Shown piece by piece: positions 60,961 through 64,000 of a DNA stretch of 64,000 nucleotides (positions within the stretch are counted from its first letter, which is position 1; each line of letters begins with the position of its first letter). Both the position numbers and the translations under genes were made by a program. Origin of the DNA: Synchiropus splendidus (Eukaryota; Chordata; Actinopteri; Syngnathiformes; Callionymidae); assembly GCF_027744825.2 (NCBI RefSeq), contig NC_071338.1:25062001-25126000 (forward strand), read 5' to 3'. The notes beneath the pieces are model-generated. The model had not been told where the DNA came from. It saw only the letters and a program-made list of their open reading frames with translations, and did not search any database.

Positions 60961-62615
60961 TTCTCTCTCTCTCTCTCAGTTGTGGTCTTTAAAAATGTTA
61001 TCCTCCAGGCAAATTTCTTTTTTTTTGTTTCCAAGAGTGAAAGTGAAAAGCTCCATCTAAGCAACAAAGTTTTTGGACAGAGACTTTGTAAAAGAGATGG
61101 TTGGAAGGAAAAAAATCCAGAGAGAATTGTCAGATGCAAATTTGGAGTCAAAGAAGAATTTCATCTCGTCACATGAGAATATTTCTGACTCTGGGATTTG
61201 GTCTGAATATTTAGCTATGAGTAGATGTTCTGGCTGATGATGAGCATTGAAAATATCTCATTTGAGGACTTCAATTTAATAAGCTCAGCCCTGCATGGGT
61301 TATGGCGGAAGAGTCTTCATGATTGTTGTGAGTTACATTTTGAATTTTTCATCTGAACTGTTCCATTGTATTGTATTTTAGTTAGCAGAAAATTCACTTG
61401 TTCTCATATATGAACTACATAAGTCAACCAGTTTATACCACCAAGATTCCAGATGTGGGGAAAGAACTTGATATTGCAATATATTGTTGCGCTCTCTGTT
61501 GCAATTAATAATCTATACACTGACGGCAAATATTGACACACACTACAAAAACACTTTGTAGATTGTACATTAAATAAATGCATCATTACTTGACGTTTTC
61601 CTTTTTAAAGGTATTTTTTTCTGTTTCAGTCACATATATCGTGGTATATATTTCTCTCAATACATCAGACATTGCAAATGTCATATATGTTTTTTTTTTC
61701 AATGGTTGACGTCTTCATATCCTGATTTATTCTGCGTATCCAAGACAATATAATCCTCACAGACATAGTTAAATATGTACGGCATAAAGACGTGTTTATA
61801 TGAGTCATGTTTGCAGTATGCAGTATGACTAAAGTGTATTTAAATTTAGAAGAAGGAAGAGGCCCCGAAAACACTTCCAACAATTCCCGATGATGGCAAA
61901 CATCTTTATTTCGTAGTCTTTACAATGTTTGTTCAATGTTTTGAAGGTGTTACTGTTGGTGATGAAAATACCATTTGGGGACATGGGTTTTAATAACAGA
62001 AGGGTTTTGTTTGTTATAGCACTTTAAGAACAGGTGGGCTTTCAGATGGACTCCAGATGATGGAGTCACTGACAGACCTCTCCTCTATCGCACCTTGCCG
62101 TGGCTTAGGTGAGCTATCAGATCACATCTGCCGTCTGTGCTGTGAAACATTTCCAAATCGCATCATGCATATCGTGTTTCCTGTCCCCAGGTAGGAACCT
62201 CTCTTGTGTCATCTCTGCTTCATGCTAATGCATTTGGCAGCAAACGTACTAGCGCACAACAACTAGCTCAGGTCCAGAAGTGGATGGCTTGATGGTCCAT
62301 GACTGTGACTTTGACTTTATGACTCTTGGTCTTCTGTCTGTCCTTTGGCTTGACGGCCCCTCACAACAGTCGCAGTATATAATGTGGGTCCATAGGAAAT
62401 TTAAATCCCCACTGCGGGTTGAGACAAACAGTAAACTTTCCTTTAATAGAATGAATCTGCAAATAAAAAATAAACCACTCATTCATTTTGTCTTTGTTGC
62501 TGTAATTGAGAACATGCTTTGGCACTTATGAGGGGACTACTACCATGAGAGCTCATTGCTCATATCACATCACTATATCAGCCAGAAGTGCAAGAAAAAA
62601 GACAGTGGATCAGTT
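60961..62615. other. Non-coding, no supported gene
   Basis: A short (CT)n run at 60961-60978, otherwise AT-rich spacer. No exon or clear mobile element. Confidence 0.4.
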
Positions 62616-62618
62616 ATT

Positions 62619-63219
62619 CGCGGTGCACCAATCGTCACTTTTTTTGGCCGACACCGAGTGCCCATTTTTTTTGTTCTTTTTTTCCACAACTAAATTACAG
62701 ACTATTTTTAGTTTCATTACACAAACCTACTAAATAACAATAATACTGAACAAGAATATAGAAAACATTACAGGTTTTGAAGCAAAATAAATGACAAATA
62801 AACGGTGTAAAAGGCGAAGTGTTCAGTATAAAATAAATATCTTTTATTCCCTTTTCAATCGACAATGAACAGATCAAACCCAAAATGTAAACTTCACTTG
62901 CTAGATACCGTAATGTTGCCTTATAACCAGACGGGCGGCTCCTCTTTTCATCCCCTACATGTGCAGGGAATGAGTGTCTGTCCATGTGTGCTGTTAGCTG
63001 CTGATAGTGCAGTCTGCAACAACAGAACTGGGCTGCTCGTCCAAAACAATAAACTCTGTCACTGCCCGATGAAATTTTACATTGTGATGTAAAACTTTTA
63101 AGAGGAATAATATTGCTCATCATGCATGAATATAAATAGCATATTAAAATTTAAAAGATCAGTGTATATTTGTCGAACATAATGATGTCATAAATGTCCA
63201 TATCGATTGGTGCAGCACT
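62619..63219. mobile_element. hAT-type MITE, family 2, copy D
   Basis: The left end GCGGTGCACCAATCG and right end CGATTGGTGCAGCAC are inverse. The interior shares TTACACAAACCTACTAAATA and ACAATAATACTGAACAAG with copies B and C and, inverted, with copy A. Non-coding, about 600 bp. Confidence 0.7.
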
Positions 63220-63229
63220 GGAAATTCTC

Positions 63230-63937
63230 ACATCAAGTATGGAGTAAAATAATAGAATAAGGGCTTTGACTGGACCGCGGACCGCGAGTTTCAGACCCGC
63301 GCGATCTAGTGCTCATGCATGCGTTTGTGCCTGTTGTAAATGATAATGCTGGGAAAAGCTGCAGCCTCAGATCCTGGCCTCCCGGGGATGAAAAGATAAA
63401 ACAAAGATAGGCAGGTTGATGTTGCCCGGTAAAATTTACAAGTCCATTATTTTTATAGGAATGTGTGGTTTGTTTTTATAAATCAACACAGCATCACAGT
63501 AGTATTGAAACAAGACAAGTATTTCAGTTGCCTTGGGTTCTCTCCATAATTGGATGCCCATGTTCCTCCCACCAGTCGCCGGTCCTCATCGGAGCATCTG
63601 TTGATCAGGTCAAAGGTCACCTCCCCTGGCATTTGGCCCTTTCCATGTTGTTCCAACCCACGGCAAGGAACGCTCCAGCGGGGGTCTCTTGTGACTAATG
63701 GTGCTTATTCCCTGTGTAGTGCCAGTCTCCAACCACGGGGTCAGAGTGATCACGGCACCGACTCACAAACACACGCAGCAGGTGGGAGAGATGGGGGCGG
63801 GAGTGCCACACCGTCTGGCACGAATTAAAGAGCTCAGAAAAAAAAAAAAAAAGCTGCTGTGATTTACATTCTGCCAATAATAATATTCACCAGACGCATA
63901 AGAACAGTCCACTTGGTTTCTATCTCTGCCTCCTCAG
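63230..63937. other. Sequence upstream of the candidate terminal exon
   Basis: Includes a less AT-rich segment (63540-63830) with short frames and no domain, then an A-run (63838-63852) and the polypyrimidine tract of the acceptor at 63937. No other exon is supported. Confidence 0.4.
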
Positions 63938-64000
63938 ATGCACCAGGGGGCGGAGGAGGGGCGTCCGTCACGCGGCACCGATATCGGAAAACACGCATGC
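63938..64000 (+). CDS. Candidate exon running off the window edge, unidentified
   Basis: A strong acceptor (CTATCTCTGCCTCCTCAG) ends at 63937 and is followed by 63 GC-rich bases without a boundary before the window ends. Joined to the donor at 17299 it reads DAPGGGGASVTRHRYRKTRM. Alternatively an ATG sits exactly at the acceptor and reads MHQGAEEGRPSRGTDIGKHA. Both frames are open. The sharp composition change and acceptor quality support an exon. The family is unknown. Confidence 0.4.
   Translation, partial: MHQGAEEGRPSRGTDIGKHAC

Overview
The window looks like nuclear DNA from a teleost fish, probably a fish with fairly small introns. The evidence is a split (6-4) photolyase gene with short GT-AG introns, many dispersed repeats of types common in fish (tRNA-headed SINEs, hAT-like MITEs, LINE 3' fragments), AT-rich spacer sequence, and simple repeats such as (TG)n, (AT)n, (TATC)n and (GA)n. 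Nothing looks prokaryotic, viral or organellar.

Only one gene is certain. A complete ten-coding-exon cryptochrome/photolyase-family gene lies on the minus strand from 10596 down to 6783. Its 523 codons assemble in one uninterrupted frame and match animal (6-4) photolyase (cry5 of fishes). It probably has at least one non-coding 5' exon near 11387-11440, in front of a promoter-like region with a CCAAT motif, E-boxes and a GTTACC-type inverted repeat. Its stop codon overlaps an AATAAA signal. A small GC-rich island with CRE motifs lies just past its 3' end (5981-6193).

A second gene is likely but only partly visible. A GC-rich, (GA)n-bearing segment at about 16850-17299 on the plus strand ends in a splice donor. 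The last 63 bases of the window (63938-64000) are a GC-rich open segment behind a strong acceptor. If both belong to one plus-strand gene, it sits head-to-head with cry5 and has a first intron of about 46.6 kb covering most of the window. I do not recognise its product.

The putative intron holds two kinds of material. One is old transposable elements: four copies of one hAT-type MITE family, a hAT BED-finger relic, a palindromic long-TIR element, a pair of TIR elements sharing the motif ATCCGACTTACGACC, LINE fragments including one with a clean 13-bp target-site duplication, and tRNA-derived SINEs. The other is several blocks of non-repetitive, mixed-composition sequence rich in homeodomain-like ATTA/TAAT cores (for example 36340-36720, 48310-48560, 49490-50330, 51480-51990). 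These resemble conserved developmental enhancers. That fits a regulatory-rich first intron, but I could not test conservation.

No new protein-coding system was found. The items most worth checking are the possible giant-intron gene, the enhancer-like blocks, the cry5 promoter architecture and the structured non-coding elements.
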